Part shown: piece by piece, positions 41,743-53,403 of the stretch
How the letters are laid out: the number at the start of each line of letters is the position of its first letter
How positions within the stretch are numbered: the first letter of the stretch is position 1
Source of the DNA: Ceratopteris richardii
Lineage: Eukaryota; Streptophyta; Polypodiopsida; Polypodiales; Pteridaceae
Reading direction: 5' to 3'
DNA: 64,000 nucleotides
Assembly: GCA_020310875.1 (NCBI GenBank)
Contig: CM035423.1
Location: 142,105,723 to 142,169,722, forward strand
Translations under genes and position numbers: made by a program
The notes under the pieces: generated by a model
Database searches by the model: none
Told to the model about the DNA's origin: nothing
Seen by the model: only the letters and a program-made list of their open reading frames with translations

Positions 41743-44392
41743 CTACTTTCCAAGCCCGGCAAATACATTCGTGTACCAATAGGAGCACAGTCTTCAGAAC
41801 AAGCCAGGGAGGCATGCCTCGTCCCCGAAAGTTCGTTGGCAGCAGAAACCATCCTTGTAGATTCCCCACCCCGCGCTACAACTATACATACCTCAGTAGT
41901 CACTACCCAACCGCCCCTCCATCACCCCCCGTCCATCCAGCCTCCCCTATTCACCCTCCTTCTCCCAGACCAACATCTTCTATCGCCGGTGGTGTAGCAA
42001 AAATCGTTTTTACGACCACTCACCCCACAATTCCTGCACCCATTAGACCCAGTCTACCCCCTCACACATCCACCTTTCTCTCCAACCCATTCCTCCATCC
42101 AGCTTTTCCACCCTTCCCCACACATCCACGACCCCTTTTCCCATTCCCACCGCCATTAACCTTCTCCCCAGTCTCACCTCCCCGACCCACTATAACCCCT
42201 CTTTCCCCTTTCCACCCAGCTACACCAGCCAGTCCCCCTGTAGATTACTCCTCAACCTTTGTAAATCCCGTATTTACACCAGCACAAGCACCCACCGTCA
42301 CCCCCATATTCACAGTCACCGCACTGGACACGTCCAATGACATGGACATCTCACCACCCACTGCACCATCGCTCACTTCACTCACAGCACAAACATATTT
42401 AGGCACATCACAATTTTCAACAATCACTACAACATCCACCTTCCCACCCCCATTCCCCGTTCCCTTTGCATCTACACCCACTGCATCTTCATTTAGCACC
42501 CCATTAATTCTATCACCCACTGTAGATAATGCATTTCGACAAATGTTCATGTGCATGACGCAAGCAAGAGATGAATTCACATCTCTTGGCGATAATTACC
42601 AGCAGCTGCAGAGGACAACCACTAACTTACAGTCGTAGCTTAATTTATTGTCTATTGAGAATGCCTCACTGAACAGCCGATACCAAGAATTACAAGAGGC
42701 ATATCATAAATTAGAACTAGAAAGCGAAGACAAGACCAAGGAAGCCACTGCTGACCTGGATAACTTATTAAGAGCCCAGACAGTCCGCAATGCAACGCTA
42801 ACACGAAACATGGGCTTACTCAGAAGACATCTAGCCGCAACAAAGGAAGAAAACCAGCGCTTATAGGACCAGAATCGAGAAAACTTAGAAGCAGCCCTAG
42901 ACCATCCAGACCAACCACTCAGTCCTAGCCGGTTCAAAGCCATTCCCTCAGACTCGATGAGGATGCTGCTAGAAGATCATGTAAGACTACTAGATGACTA
43001 CGTCCGCATGAATGAGGAGTTACAGAAACTCAAAGAAGATCATAAATTACTCCAGTTATGAGCACCGGCACACCAAGACATACCAGCACCTCTGGACCCC
43101 TCTCCTGACCTCTTAGAGGAACTCAACGCATTACGGGCCCAGGTATCAAACCTTGAATCAAGGATTGCATTATATGAAGCACCACCAAGGCCAGATTCCC
43201 CACCTGAGCTCCCAGCTGAGGAAGAAACTGTCACCATCCCGGTGGAGGAAACGTTTGAAGAGGCGTACGAGCCACAACCCATCCCAGGCAGACGTGTCAC
43301 GGCCGAAGGCCAGATGACTTATGAACTCCCGACCCCCGCGTGGATGAAGACTATTGAGGAACTTGGGACAACGCACTCAGCTAGAGTAGAGGCACAATTA
43401 CATGCCATGGCGATGATCGAAGAAAGAATTTTACAGTCTCCATTCTTTGCTCACTTGGCCCCGCGACGATACATATCTGGGCACGAGCTACAGTATAAAC
43501 CGTATTTTATGTTAATGGCCGAATACCAGTTAGCCATTGAGAAAGAAACAGGTAAGAAACCATCGCATGCGACTCAATTCGAGGAGGACGATTTGCCACT
43601 AGATGCGCAGCAAGGAGAGATCTATCAACTAGAGTGGCGGAAAGATTTACTAGAGAAGTATCCAGAAATGATGAGTACATGGGTAAAGGCACCTTTGCAT
43701 TTGAAGTACAACCCGTGTTGGGGACCAGTACCACGACGCCGCTCCTGGACTGCCTTTGCTATTAAGGTACAAAACAATAAGCAGTGCCAGGACTGGTTGA
43801 ATTACCCCTATTTTAAGCCACCCATCAAGTTACCAACTGTTGGCTACATGATGGCTACAATTCGCCACTGGCTCCCTAGATTAAAGCATATGGACAATAT
43901 AGCGGCGCACATGACTGTCAAAATCTTTGACATGATGCAAATGGTTTTTAAAGTCTTCCGACGCGTCAAGGCACCTCATGTAAACACTCCGGGCTTTGAG
44001 CATGGAAATTTCGATCTGGTATATGATATGAGTACAACACCATCGCTACGGGTGTGTTATGCCTGGCATTGCAGAATAAAGTACCTACCGGCGTGCTACA
44101 AGCAAACATTCGAAGAGATGTTCACAACCGGCTTCTGGGAATACCATTCAGAGGTATTCATAAGCAGGCCTACACATTTATTACACTTATTTGCCTGTGA
44201 ACGAATGGTCTATTCCACACACTATCAGCTCCCACCACCGGAAGAACCGCAACCAATAGACTAGGAGAAACTCGAGGCCGATCTGGCCCGACGCATTCGT
44301 ATCTCCGAGCACACCCTCGCTCAAGACCTCCTACAGAACTATATCCGGCAGACCTCACAACAAGGTTCTGTCAGGGATGACAGAACCGAGAG
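41739..44392 (+). pseudogene. Accessory protein part 3: Pro-rich, coiled coil, conserved C-terminal domain
   Basis: This is one frame with several stops (42636-42638, 42864-42866, 43059-43061 and 44262-44264). It holds a Pro/Ser/Thr-rich region (to about 42500), a coiled coil (about 42540-43060, with NASLNSRYQELQEAYHKLE), and a C-terminal domain of about 340 residues starting near 43242. The domain matches B at about 15550-16690, with shared LQYKPYF, WTAFAIKVQNN, YDMSTTPSLRV and YKQTFEEMFTTGFWEYHSEVF. After the stop at 44262 (TAG where B has TGG) the frame carries on to about 44392, matching the last residues of B. The function is not known. Confidence 0.75.
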
Positions 44393-44401
44393 GGAGGGGG
44401 G
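44388..44401 (+). other. Polypurine tract of element A
   Basis: GAGAGGGAGGGGGG stands directly before the right LTR. Confidence 0.85.
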
Positions 44402-45049
44402 TGTTGGAAGCAGCCAGAGGCATAGAAGACGCGGAAGCATGTAATGACGGAGCAGGGAGCCAGTCGAATCTTTTTTCAAATAATTATGTTTTCAAATACT
44501 TCCCAAAAACCTCCAACAGTGATTTTTATCACTATTGTAACATATGTAACATAGAAAACCCCATTTTGTAATCCATAGCTCCATTTTGTGCAAGCCGAGG
44601 AGTCCTCGAGCTTGAGGAGCTTAGGTAGAATGAGCGTATCAATTTTCGTTATTTTTAGACACCGTTTACCCTTCCAAATAGCATCTAGGACCTAATTTTT
44701 AACTATGCCGGTCACTAGATGTGGAACCGGTCAAAACTAGTCTAGAAACTATAAAAAGAGCTAGAGAGCTCATTTTTGAGGTTAGCTTGTTGAGTAGAGA
44801 AAAGCTTAGAGCTATTTGGAGCTTGTAATAGTTTTCTTGAGTAATAGAGTTGATTTCTCACCTCCCATTGTGTCTTGCTTGTCTCTTCGTAGTGTGTGTG
44901 TATGTGTGTGTGCATCTCTATGCTTCTCACCTTCACTCTCACTTCATCTCACATTCACGATCTTCATATCACTCGTATCTCTTCCGCAGATTGACAATTA
45001 AGGAGGTGAAGCTTCTTAACGTGGTTGTCACCATTGTGCTTGAGCAACA
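44402..45049 (+). repeat. 3' LTR of element A
   Basis: This 648-bp partner of 2018-2665 ends TGAGCAACA, followed by CATGT (45050-45054), the second target copy. Confidence 0.95.
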
Positions 45050-45054
45050 CATGT
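45050..45054. repeat. Target-site duplication of element A, right copy
   Basis: CATGT, the partner of 2013-2017. Copia H goes on directly after it. Confidence 0.95.
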
Positions 45055-45703
45055 ATACATCATATATTGTTTTGATATATTTGGTAGCCCAAGTACACTT
45101 TGATCCCTACTTATTTGTTTGAGAGCTCTTTCTCCTATGTGAGCTAACCTCTTGTGCCAAATCTCTAACTTTGATAAAGTTTGGGTGCCATAATTGAACA
45201 ATGCAATGTTCTTGGTGTCTTGGAGTTCAAAGGTCAAGAATCTACCTATCTTTCACCTTTTGATATCTTCTTGAATCCTTGATGTGGGTCTTCAACAAAT
45301 GCTCCATGCTTGGTAAATCTAACCTTCAAACCCCTCTCAACAGTTTGACCTACAATGATGAGGTTCTTGGTTATAATATTCACATAGAGTACTTTGCTTA
45401 GTAATTTCATATTACCATTTGGAGTTTTCACATTACATATCTTCTCAATTGGATGCCTTGTGTCATCTTCTATTTGGATTTCACGGGTATTCTTTGGGTC
45501 TTCCAAATCTGAGAGTGGAGCCACATTGCTTGCCACATGATTTGAGCATCCTGATTCTATATAAGACACATGCTCATCTACCTTACCTTCCTTCATAGTC
45601 ATGTTCATGAGAAGAAGTGAATCTTCTTGATCTTGATCATTTGTATAGATGAGGGGAATCTAATACCCATGATGCTTAGTCTTTATTTTTGCTCTAATAC
45701 CAT
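45055..45703 (-). pseudogene. Copia H protease and GAG-pre-integrase
   Basis: On the minus strand, 45608-45246 gives HVSYIESGCSNHVASNVAPL, the copia protease site (IESG in place of IDSG), then LLSKVLYVNIITKNLI and the following conserved part. At 45237-45055 LWHKRLAHIGERAL type sequence (here IWHKRLAHIGE) begins the integrase zinc finger and runs to the CATGT site, joining 2012 on the other side of A. Only about 90 bp separate the protease from the primer site, so gag has been deleted. The copy is dead. Confidence 0.85.
45691..45702 (-). other. Primer-binding site of copia H
   Basis: Minus strand TGGTATTAGAGC, one base off the tRNA-iMet primer site TGGTATCAGAGC (a C-to-T change). Confidence 0.75.
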
Positions 45704-46743
45704 TGTGAAGAGGTGACCAGGTATAGATAGATATGAATGAGTGTTGTCAAAAATTTGATCAACACCATCCAAGATAGGTTCTGGAATTTCTTGTAAATGT
45801 AGGTTCCAAAGAATGCATAAAGAACCACTAAGTCCTTTGGAACATCACTCTCAAATGGTTGTATCAAATTAGATGAGTTTGCACTTCACAAGATTTAGAA
45901 AACCTTCTAGTTTGGGAAGTGAAGCTCTAAGTAAAATGTTGAAAGCTCACAAGCTAGTACAAATTGACCAGAGAGATTTTGCATACATTCAATTAGGGTG
46001 TTGCACTAATAAAATCAAGTTATTTAATGAATTTATCCTCAATATACATAGAGAAATAAGTATAACAAGTCTAAGGGGTCACCCCCAATTTTCACAAGGA
46101 AGATGAAGTGCAGACACAGTCACATTCAAATCTTCATAACTCAAGGTCTACTTATTTGAAGATGATTAAACTTCATATGTAAGCTCCAGTGTTTTATCTA
46201 ACTGATCCAAGTGAAATTTTGGAAATTAGATACTCACACACAGAGAGATGAACCACACAAGTTGACTGTGTTTGCTCAAGGTATTGTAGCTATACACAAA
46301 GAATGAATGTGCAATATATATGAATCGTAATGTGAATTGATATTGCACATATGATACAAGGAGGTTGTGAAGGACTACTCTCACTTGAAGTGAGAAAGAT
46401 ATAAACTCATAACCTTAGCTCAAGGCTCTCTCTTTTCAACACTAGAAGGTGGTCTATTTATACATACTTTTGAATTTGAATTTGATGAGTCATCCACCTA
46501 AAAGTGATCCTAGGGCTTAGGAATGACTTGAATTTGAATCCCACGTAAATTCATGGATTTTGGATCCCTTGATCCATGAGATTCCTCCTACTTTTATCTT
46601 TTCTATTTGACCAAGATAAGCCAAAGGCTTTTACATTTGAACTTTACAACCATAGTTTTACATGATTACATCTATGTGAGATAACTAATGAGAGTAATCT
46701 AAAAGCTTAAGCAAAAATCTTAGGCTTGCTTCTTGCACCAACA
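45704..46743 (-). repeat. 5' LTR of copia H
   Basis: About 1,040 bp, from TGTGAAGAGGTGACC to CTTGCACCAACA on the plus strand. The end resembles the solo LTR (24636-25737) and LTR E. No second LTR of H is in the window. Confidence 0.75.
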
Positions 46744-47076
46744 AGAGACACTTCAAAAATACCCAACTCTTCAACATCGTAGAGGTAGAACACACAAAGG
46801 GTGCAAGAAGGGTCCACAAAAACAACATGATTGATTCATGGAAGTGTAGGAATGACAACAAACGTAACCTGAAGAACCACAAATATTTGACCTACAACCA
46901 TATGCTTGCCCTTGAGGTTACCTTCTCACTCCTCTTACTAGTAGGGCTCCCATTCCATTGGCAACAAAAGTAATTAGCAAGAAAACAACGAGTTAGACTC
47001 CATGGGCTTAACAACTATCAACACACTCTCAAACCACATACAACTTCAAGAACTCAATATGCAATAAACAAACGAT

Positions 47077-47132
47077 AAATGAATCAAAAATCAATTTTGT
47101 ACATAAATGAATCAAAAATCAATTTTGTACAT
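47077..47132. repeat. Tandem duplication, 28-bp unit
   Basis: Two perfect copies of a 28-bp unit starting AAATGAATCAAAAATC and ending TTGTACAT, at 47077-47104 and 47105-47132. Confidence 0.9.
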
Positions 47133-47302
47133 AGTACAACTAAATTCAATCCAACCACAAAAGATAGATAGGAAGGTAGCCTACACCCGATGGGTATGCA
47201 ACACAAAGGTAGAGGTACAACTAGAGGATATGTACCATCACAAAGCTCTTCTTCACACACATACACACAAGACAAGGAAATTTGCCATAGATGCACTAAA
47301 GT

Positions 47303-47369
47303 CAATATAAGTCATAGTGATGCCCAATTGACTTCTAAGGCAATATAAGTCATAGTGATGCCCAATTGA
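47303..47369. repeat. Direct duplication, 29-bp unit
   Basis: Two perfect copies of a 29-bp unit (CAATATAAGTCATAGTGATG then CCCAATTGA) at 47303-47331 and 47341-47369, nine bases apart. Confidence 0.9.
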
Positions 47370-47870
47370 GCACTCATCAATTCCTTATATAGATATTGGG
47401 AGGTCAAATGAGTGGCATGTCCTGATCCCAAATGATCCTTGGGGAGAGCCAAAATTAGTTATAACATGGACTGCACCTCCCGGAATGGTGTGACTGATAG
47501 CCTTGCACAAGCCTGATACTTGTAGAGAGGCATTACTCTAGCGGGCCACCCGCTCCTAGAGTACCTACTCTTGGAATTTTCTCATTTTTGGGTTCTTGAC
47601 TGTTCGTGACATTTGCAAGTCTCTATGATGACTTTATTGGTTGTTCCTTATTCAATTCACTCCTCCATTAGTCATTGCTACTATGGATAAGCCCATTTTT
47701 TCCATGAGTCACATCAAGAAGGATGCCCAAACTTGGGGGCCGCCCAATTTTTCCAAGCAAGGAATGTGGAGTCACCTTGTTTCGGTAGAAGGTGAAAGTA
47801 AGTTGCCTTGTTTTGAAATACAATTGATGGGGACAAGTGTTTCATGGAAACAATTGGGCGCCTTTTTTTT

Positions 47871-48160
47871 GGGCTTCAATGCAAAACAATGTGCGTGATT
47901 TAAGGTGAGATATGAAAAGAAGGCGAGTTTTTTTAGGCACTTGCAAGAAAAAAGGCGAGTGGATTTTGGACTTGATAAAAAGTTGGGTGACTTTATTTTG
48001 GCTTAAGAGCAAACTTGGTTCAATCATTTTGGGCTTCTTAACAAATTAGGGGGATTCATTTTGGGCTTATATGCAAAGTTGGGCGAGTGCACAATGGGTT
48101 TAAAAGAAACTAGGGTGCATGAATTCTTGGGATCCTTGAGTGGGCCGTTGGGGGAGGAAA
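47871..48160. repeat. Degenerate tandem repeat, unit about 32 bp
   Basis: About nine units of 31-33 bp line up. Each starts GGGCTT or a variant, has GCAAA-GTTGGGCGA in the middle and ends in CATTTT. Units at 48031-48062 and 48063-48095 are the clearest. The array is strongly diverged, so it is old. Confidence 0.65.
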
Positions 48161-49201
48161 ATAAGGTGACTACACTTTTGAGACTTGCGAGAAAAGGGCG
48201 GCTATTGTATGTGTTGCAAGACATCAAAATTGACCATATGATCGAGGCACATCCACAATGCTACAAACCTACACATCAAGCCTTTGCACCATCCCGATGC
48301 AAGTTTCCCTTTTAATTGCTTCAAAGGAAGGGTTTTTTATTGTGATACAAATGAGCTATAGTAAAAAAAAATGAACCAATGGTATATATAGTGGATGGAT
48401 TATCTATCACGCTTGCTTCAATCGAAGTAGGTCTTCACCTGGGAAATGTTAACCAGGGGCATCTTTTCACCCTTCAATTCTTCAAGTTGTATTGCACCCT
48501 AGGGCATCTTCTCCTTGGTTTTTAAGTTCTTAGTGTAGGTTCTTTCCTTCTCTTCTTGTTGTTGCAATAATCTTCCCATGGCATCATTCTTGCATTCATG
48601 TAGAGCTATAGTTCCCTTACGTTTTGCTCGATATGATGAGATAGCTCTAAGAAGAGTCACTTCTCCCTTTGATTTTGGCTTCCTCAAAATATTAGTACAT
48701 ATATCATATAGGTGAGGTTCTATCCATCAATGACATTCTGCAAAGTCCGAATCCTTCTTGGATTTCTTCCATGTCCTAGCTTTCTTGTAGGCCGGCCCAT
48801 CTTGAGCATCTAGGAGTCTTTGCCCAAAATAAGACATCTAGCCTTGTTTCCCAACACAAGGTGAACACCCAATTTGTCATGTTTCATCCAAAAGTAGGTG
48901 CCCTGTTTCTAATTGTTCATCCAAAAGTTGGATACCTAGGAGGAGTCGACCAGTTTGGCCACCTAGAAGGAGGCACTCAAACTAGGCCACAGGTTGGCTA
49001 ATTTGATCATCTAAACCTGTTTTCTTGCAATCTTCTAGTATGTATTCTCCCCTATAGAATGTTCGTAAGTTACATATTCTTATCTCAATCGAGCATAATT
49101 GGGCACCTTCTACTAAAAATTCACTCGTGTGCAAAGATTGGATAGGGTCCATCTTGGTCCAATTCTTCATTCACTTCATAAATTTCTACAGTGCAGTACT
49201 C

Positions 49202-50364
49202 TCAGCTACCCACCATCCAATCAAGTAGATTATCTTCTTCAAGTGGCAAGGAAAGCATTACCTCAGTATCCATCATATATCCATCTGATTTAGCATAATC
49301 ACACCCTTCTTCCAAATGTATATGCAAGTAGTTATTGGTCTTTCTGGAGATCCATAACATGTTTCTTTCCCAATATTGTAATGCTTTGGCTAACCTCATC
49401 CATGATCTTCCCAAAAGCAATGGAAATGACGCTTCTTGGAGTAATGCAATGACAACAAAATCCAACATAGACCGGCAACCTTGTACTAACATAAGTATCT
49501 TTTTGAGGATTTTGAAAGGTGTAACCCGGTGTTGGTTTGCTAGTGTCACGGTGAATGGTGCTTCTTTCATCAAGTCGAGTTTCAACTTCATGGAGAAGTT
49601 GGGAATTAAGTTGATACTAGACCCACCGTCCACTCTAGCTCCTATCAATATCTCATTCTTCATAGACACAATCAACCTTGAATTGTGGTAGTCTCCCAAT
49701 GGAGCGTGGGGAAATTCCACCATGTACCCATCTACACTAGGTGGTGGGCTCAGGTGGGCAGAGTGTATGACTTTGAGTAAGTCACTTCTTACGAGTTGAC
49801 ATAGGATGACCTTATGATGATTTTCCTTTAAAATTTATTCAATATCTACAACATGTGCATGTGGTTGAGGGCAATCTAGCTAGTCCCTTCATTAGTTTCT
49901 CAACTTCTCATAAGCTTCTTCAATGGCCTCATACTTCCTCAAATCGGAATTCTTCCCATCTTCTTTCTCTTTGGGTTTTTGTTCTTCTTGTAGATGAGCT
50001 ACTACCACTTGCTTGGCTCTAGTCATCATTGCCATAGAGGATGAAATAGCAAAAGAAGGTGGAGCCATACCTTCTTCTTGTGGAGAGATTACTATCATGT
50101 GAATTGGAGTGGGATGGTTGCGGGGAAGCCCCTCATATAATGGTCTTTGGCATTGAGGCAGCTATTAAACTCTCTATGATTCCCCTCACTTTTGGGGATG
50201 ATGAGCCCAAAGTTTAAGGTCAGGCATAGATTACAATGCTCGTCAAAATGCTCACAAAGATGTGTGATCCCTATTCTCCCCAATTGTATACTACCCTCAT
50301 TAACCCATTCTCTCTCAAGCCATAGTATAAGGAGCCCCCACATGGCTTCACATATCAGTGCCAC
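49202..50364 (-). pseudogene. Decayed Ty3 gag-protease remnant
   Basis: The minus strand 49723-49202 reads as a retropepsin: IGARVDGGSSINLIP with the active site as DGGSS, then ASFPLLLGRSWMRLAKA. Upstream, 50098-49892 contains MAMMTRAKQ, typical of the gag-protease joint in plant Ty3 elements. 50364-50095 may be the gag knuckle region (CEHFDEHCNLC). It differs from A, B and F and is an unrelated Ty3 lineage. No RT follows. Confidence 0.6.
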
Positions 50365-50388
50365 ATGGCACTCATGTGTGAGCCCATC

Positions 50389-51047
50389 TGTTGGCAGTAG
50401 TCATAGGCATAGATGCAGGAAGCATGTAAAGGCGGATTAAAAAGAGTCATGGGGAGCCATGCAGTCATTTTTTCCCAAGAAATAAGTTTTATATTACTCT
50501 TTCAAAACCCCAAACAATGATTTTTATCACTTATGTAACATATGTATCATAGAAACACCCAATTTTGTAATTCATAGCTGCATTTTGTGCAAGCCAAGGA
50601 GTCCTCAAGCTTGAGGAGCTTAGATAGAACAAGAATACAAATTTTGGCTATTTTTAAATCTCGTTTAGACCTCCAAATAGTGTTGAGAACCTAGTTTTTA
50701 ACTATGACAGACACTAGATGTGAAACTGGTCAAAACTAGTCTAGAATCTATAAAAAGAGCTAGAGAGCTCATTTTTGAGGTTAGCTAGTGTTAGCAAGTT
50801 GGAGATTAGAGCTATTTATGAGTTTGTAAGAGTGTTATTGAGCAATAGGATCTACTTTCATCCTTCCATTGTGTCTTGCTTGTCTCTTTCTTGTGTGTGT
50901 ATGTCTGTGTGCATCTCCATGCTTCTTGCCTTCACTCTCACTACATCTTGCATTCATGATCTTCATATCACTCCTATCTCTTCCACGGATTGACATTAAG
51001 GAGGTGGAGCTTCTTAATGTGGTGCTTACCATTGTGCTAGAGCAACA
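50389..51047 (+). repeat. 5' LTR of element G
   Basis: A 659-bp LTR from TGTTGGCAGTAGTC to TAGAGCAACA. It is clearly the same family as LTR A, but with many substitutions. TATAAAAAG is kept near 50750. Confidence 0.85.
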
Positions 51048-51054
51048 TCAAATT

Positions 51055-51073
51055 TGGCACCATTGTCGGGGAT
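51055..51073 (+). other. Mutated primer-binding site of G
   Basis: TGGCACCATTGTCGGGGAT differs from the A/B site (TGGCGCCGTTGCCGGGGAT) at three places, all G-to-A or C-to-T. Confidence 0.75.
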
Positions 51074-51098
51074 CGAGTTCTAGGACGAATGCGTGATG

Positions 51099-51345
51099 GT
51101 AAGAGTATAGCAAGAATTGGTGTTGGAAGGTAAAAATTTCAGTTTTTGTTGTTGTTTTTTAGTAGTTTTTTGTGTTATACATATCCTCTACACTCATCCT
51201 TCACCACCGCATCATCTTCTTCCACTCCAAAAAAATAAAAAACTTCACCATATCCACATATCCTCCTTATTTCCCTCATTTGGGCATGCGAGAGAGAGAG
51301 CTTTTGAGCTTGTATGTGTGTGCATGTTTTTGCGTTTTCTTGTAG
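51099..51345 (+). other. Putative leader intron of G
   Basis: GTGATG|GTAAGAG to TTTTCTTGTAG|GTAC, 247 bp, homologous to the one in A. Confidence 0.4.
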
Positions 51346-51537
51346 GTACAGTGCTCCAGAACAGTAGGAAAGCTCCAAAAGGAAAAAAACTCAGACTTTG
51401 TGCCATTTTCGCCAAAGCTCTGAGACCATCAAGACAGTATGAGAAACTCAGGATTTTTGGTAAGCGTCTATTGCACGACACAGGCGATCATTGCGCTTGC
51501 ACGGATCCACAACCGCATCCTTGAAATCCTCAGTTTG

Positions 51538-51870
51538 GTGGACCATCGCGATGGGCTCACGCCATCGTGATTGTGTTGCACCATCGCGATTGGATCATGC
51601 CATTGCGATGGCTCAGCCGGATCACCGTGACGGTCACTATCCATCGCGACGATCCCATCAACCCCACACCAATGCAATTGGCTCACGCCATCACAACGAC
51701 CCAATTGCCACATTTCCTCTAGACCACCGCAATGATAGAGGCATGCCATCACGACACTTCAATTTTCAAACCATCGTGATTGGCTCACACCATTGTGATG
51801 CCTCATGACCATCACGATGGGCTCACGCCATCGTGATGGTTCTATTGACTCTTGACCATCATGATGGGCT
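51538..51870 (+). repeat. Decayed TCGCGA-type array in G
   Basis: About 15 units in the style of A (ACCATCGCGATGGGCTCACG) with most cores changed to TCGTGA, TCACGA, TTGCGA or TTGTGA. The changes are mainly at CpG. Confidence 0.8.
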
Positions 51871-52316
51871 CACGTCCCCGTCACCACAACAATCTCCTCA
51901 ACAGTCTCCCATGGAACTCCCTGCACCTGTACCCTCCCATACGCATCTGCCTCTCACGAATCATTATCACAGAAGGCACGACAAGTGTAGTTACTCCTCT
52001 AGAGACCACCTCTCAGGCAACTGCTACTGGAACTAGAGAAACTCCCACCACCATTGGTGCAGAAGCTTTTACCTTCCGCATATCGAACTTGGAGGCAAAA
52101 CCCCTTAATCCGACATTCGATTTTGAAATGCATGATGCATTTTCCAGTGAGTTCCAATTTTCAGATGGGCAATTTTTCTCTCAAGAATATGAACATCCAA
52201 GCTACCCTACTATGCCTCCTGACCATCAACAACAACAGGTAGTGTCTAGCTCAGAGGAAGAATAGTGAAAAGTGACCGATGATGATGATGATGATGAAGC
52301 CGGTCAGGATAGTCAA
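51870..52316 (+). pseudogene. Accessory region fragment of element G
   Basis: One frame reads TTIGAEAFTFRISNLEAK, FDFEMHDAFSSEFQFSDGQF and YEHPSYPTMPPDHQ, matching element A at about 41130-41330. It has a stop at 52263-52265 and ends at copia E. It shows that the leader-to-accessory joint bypasses gag and pol. Confidence 0.75.
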
Positions 52317-53338
52317 TGATGGAGAGAGTTAATCTCCAAAAGAACAAGCTAATCTTGAAATTAGAGCACCTCTATATCAAGAGTAACTCAAAACATTCAC
52401 CAATTCGGAGGATTAATGATCAATTATAAAGATTTTGGATAAACTGTGAAGAAGATGATTCTATAGAAATTCTAGTGCACATATCTCTCTCATTGACTTA
52501 TCAAATGTGTAAAGTTTTTTATAAAACTTTGCACAAGGTGTTGCCTATAGTCTGAACACCTTCTCCAAGTTAAATCATTCCAAAAGACTCAGTAGATCTT
52601 AAGAAATGATCTCAACAAGTCACCTATGTCTAGAACTGCTCTTCTGAGAAGTCGATTCAGACACCTATAACTTCTAACACTTGGTTCTCTCAATCTATGC
52701 AAATGCTTTTAGCCATAGATGGCTTACATTCCAAATTAGATTTTGACTCCTCACTCATGCAAAACTTTAACCTATGCACTGAGAAATGATCAAATCTTTG
52801 ACCATCGAGATTGCGCCTATTTCAAAAAATAGTGAACACTTCTTCACATATGAATGTTCCTACTCATAGTTCTCACAACTTGTTTACAATTAGGCTCTCA
52901 AACTTTAACCATAGACTCATTAACTATGGAATTAGATGTCTACAAAAGGATTCTTGAAATGATCAAGCACAGAAGGAGAATGCACAGAAACATCGGGCGT
53001 AATTTTTCTTCCATTACTAGAAAGCTTTACATCTGGATGAGAGAGCTAATCTTCACACTTCTCAAGTGTCTAATCACACCTAATTCTTCTGAATTCTTGT
53101 ATTCTATACTCTCATACATTTGCCCCGAGATTTTTCCTTTGTATATATAGTCAAATATTTACAAGCTTATGACTATACAAAAGTATAAGTGAACTATCTC
53201 TGAATTAATGTACATATGTGTACACATCTTCATCTTCTGAATATGCACTTCCTTCATGCTTCATAACTTGATCTTTTCTTCAGTCCTTGACTTCAATTCT
53301 TCATCAAAACATCAATTGTTGATTGTCTTGCACCAACA
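52317..53338 (-). repeat. 3' LTR of copia E
   Basis: 1,022 bp, plus strand TGATGGAGAGAGTTAATC to CTTGCACCAACA. It matches the partial copy at 57733-58467. The purine tract (minus strand TTGAAGGGGAGC, 53339-53350) adjoins it. Confidence 0.9.
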
Positions 53339-53403
53339 GCTCCCCTTCAATCATCAATTGAGGTTTTCTCTATCTTCTTTATGCCTGCCAAGTCCTTGAA
53401 CCT

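Larger units (their letters stand above)
46744..49201. other. Unassigned region with short repeats
   Basis: I see no convincing gene. Short open frames (47641-47898, 48061-48315 plus; 48499-48687, 48982-49170 minus) match nothing I know. A hairpin with arms ACTCTAG/CTAGAGT and inner GCGGG/CCCGC lies at 47535-47562. It may be the flank into which copia H inserted, itself probably old repeat DNA. Confidence 0.5.
50389..52316 (+). mobile_element. Ty3 element G, internally deleted relative of A
   Basis: The left LTR (50389-51047), decayed tRNA-Asp site (51055-51073), leader with intron signals and TCGCGA-derived array lead directly, near 51870, into the accessory region of A (matches A from about 40970). 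Gag and pol are absent. The right part is cut by copia E at 52317 and was not found again. The element is older than A: the LTR carries many more differences, and most CpGs in the array are mutated. Confidence 0.85.

Noticed and set aside
47535..47562. Helitron 3' hairpin
   Set aside because: A hairpin is present, but no CTRR end follows at the right distance and no matching 5' end was found.
47641..48315. Short plus-strand frames as host genes
   Set aside because: No recognisable domain, and the second lies in a degenerate tandem repeat.
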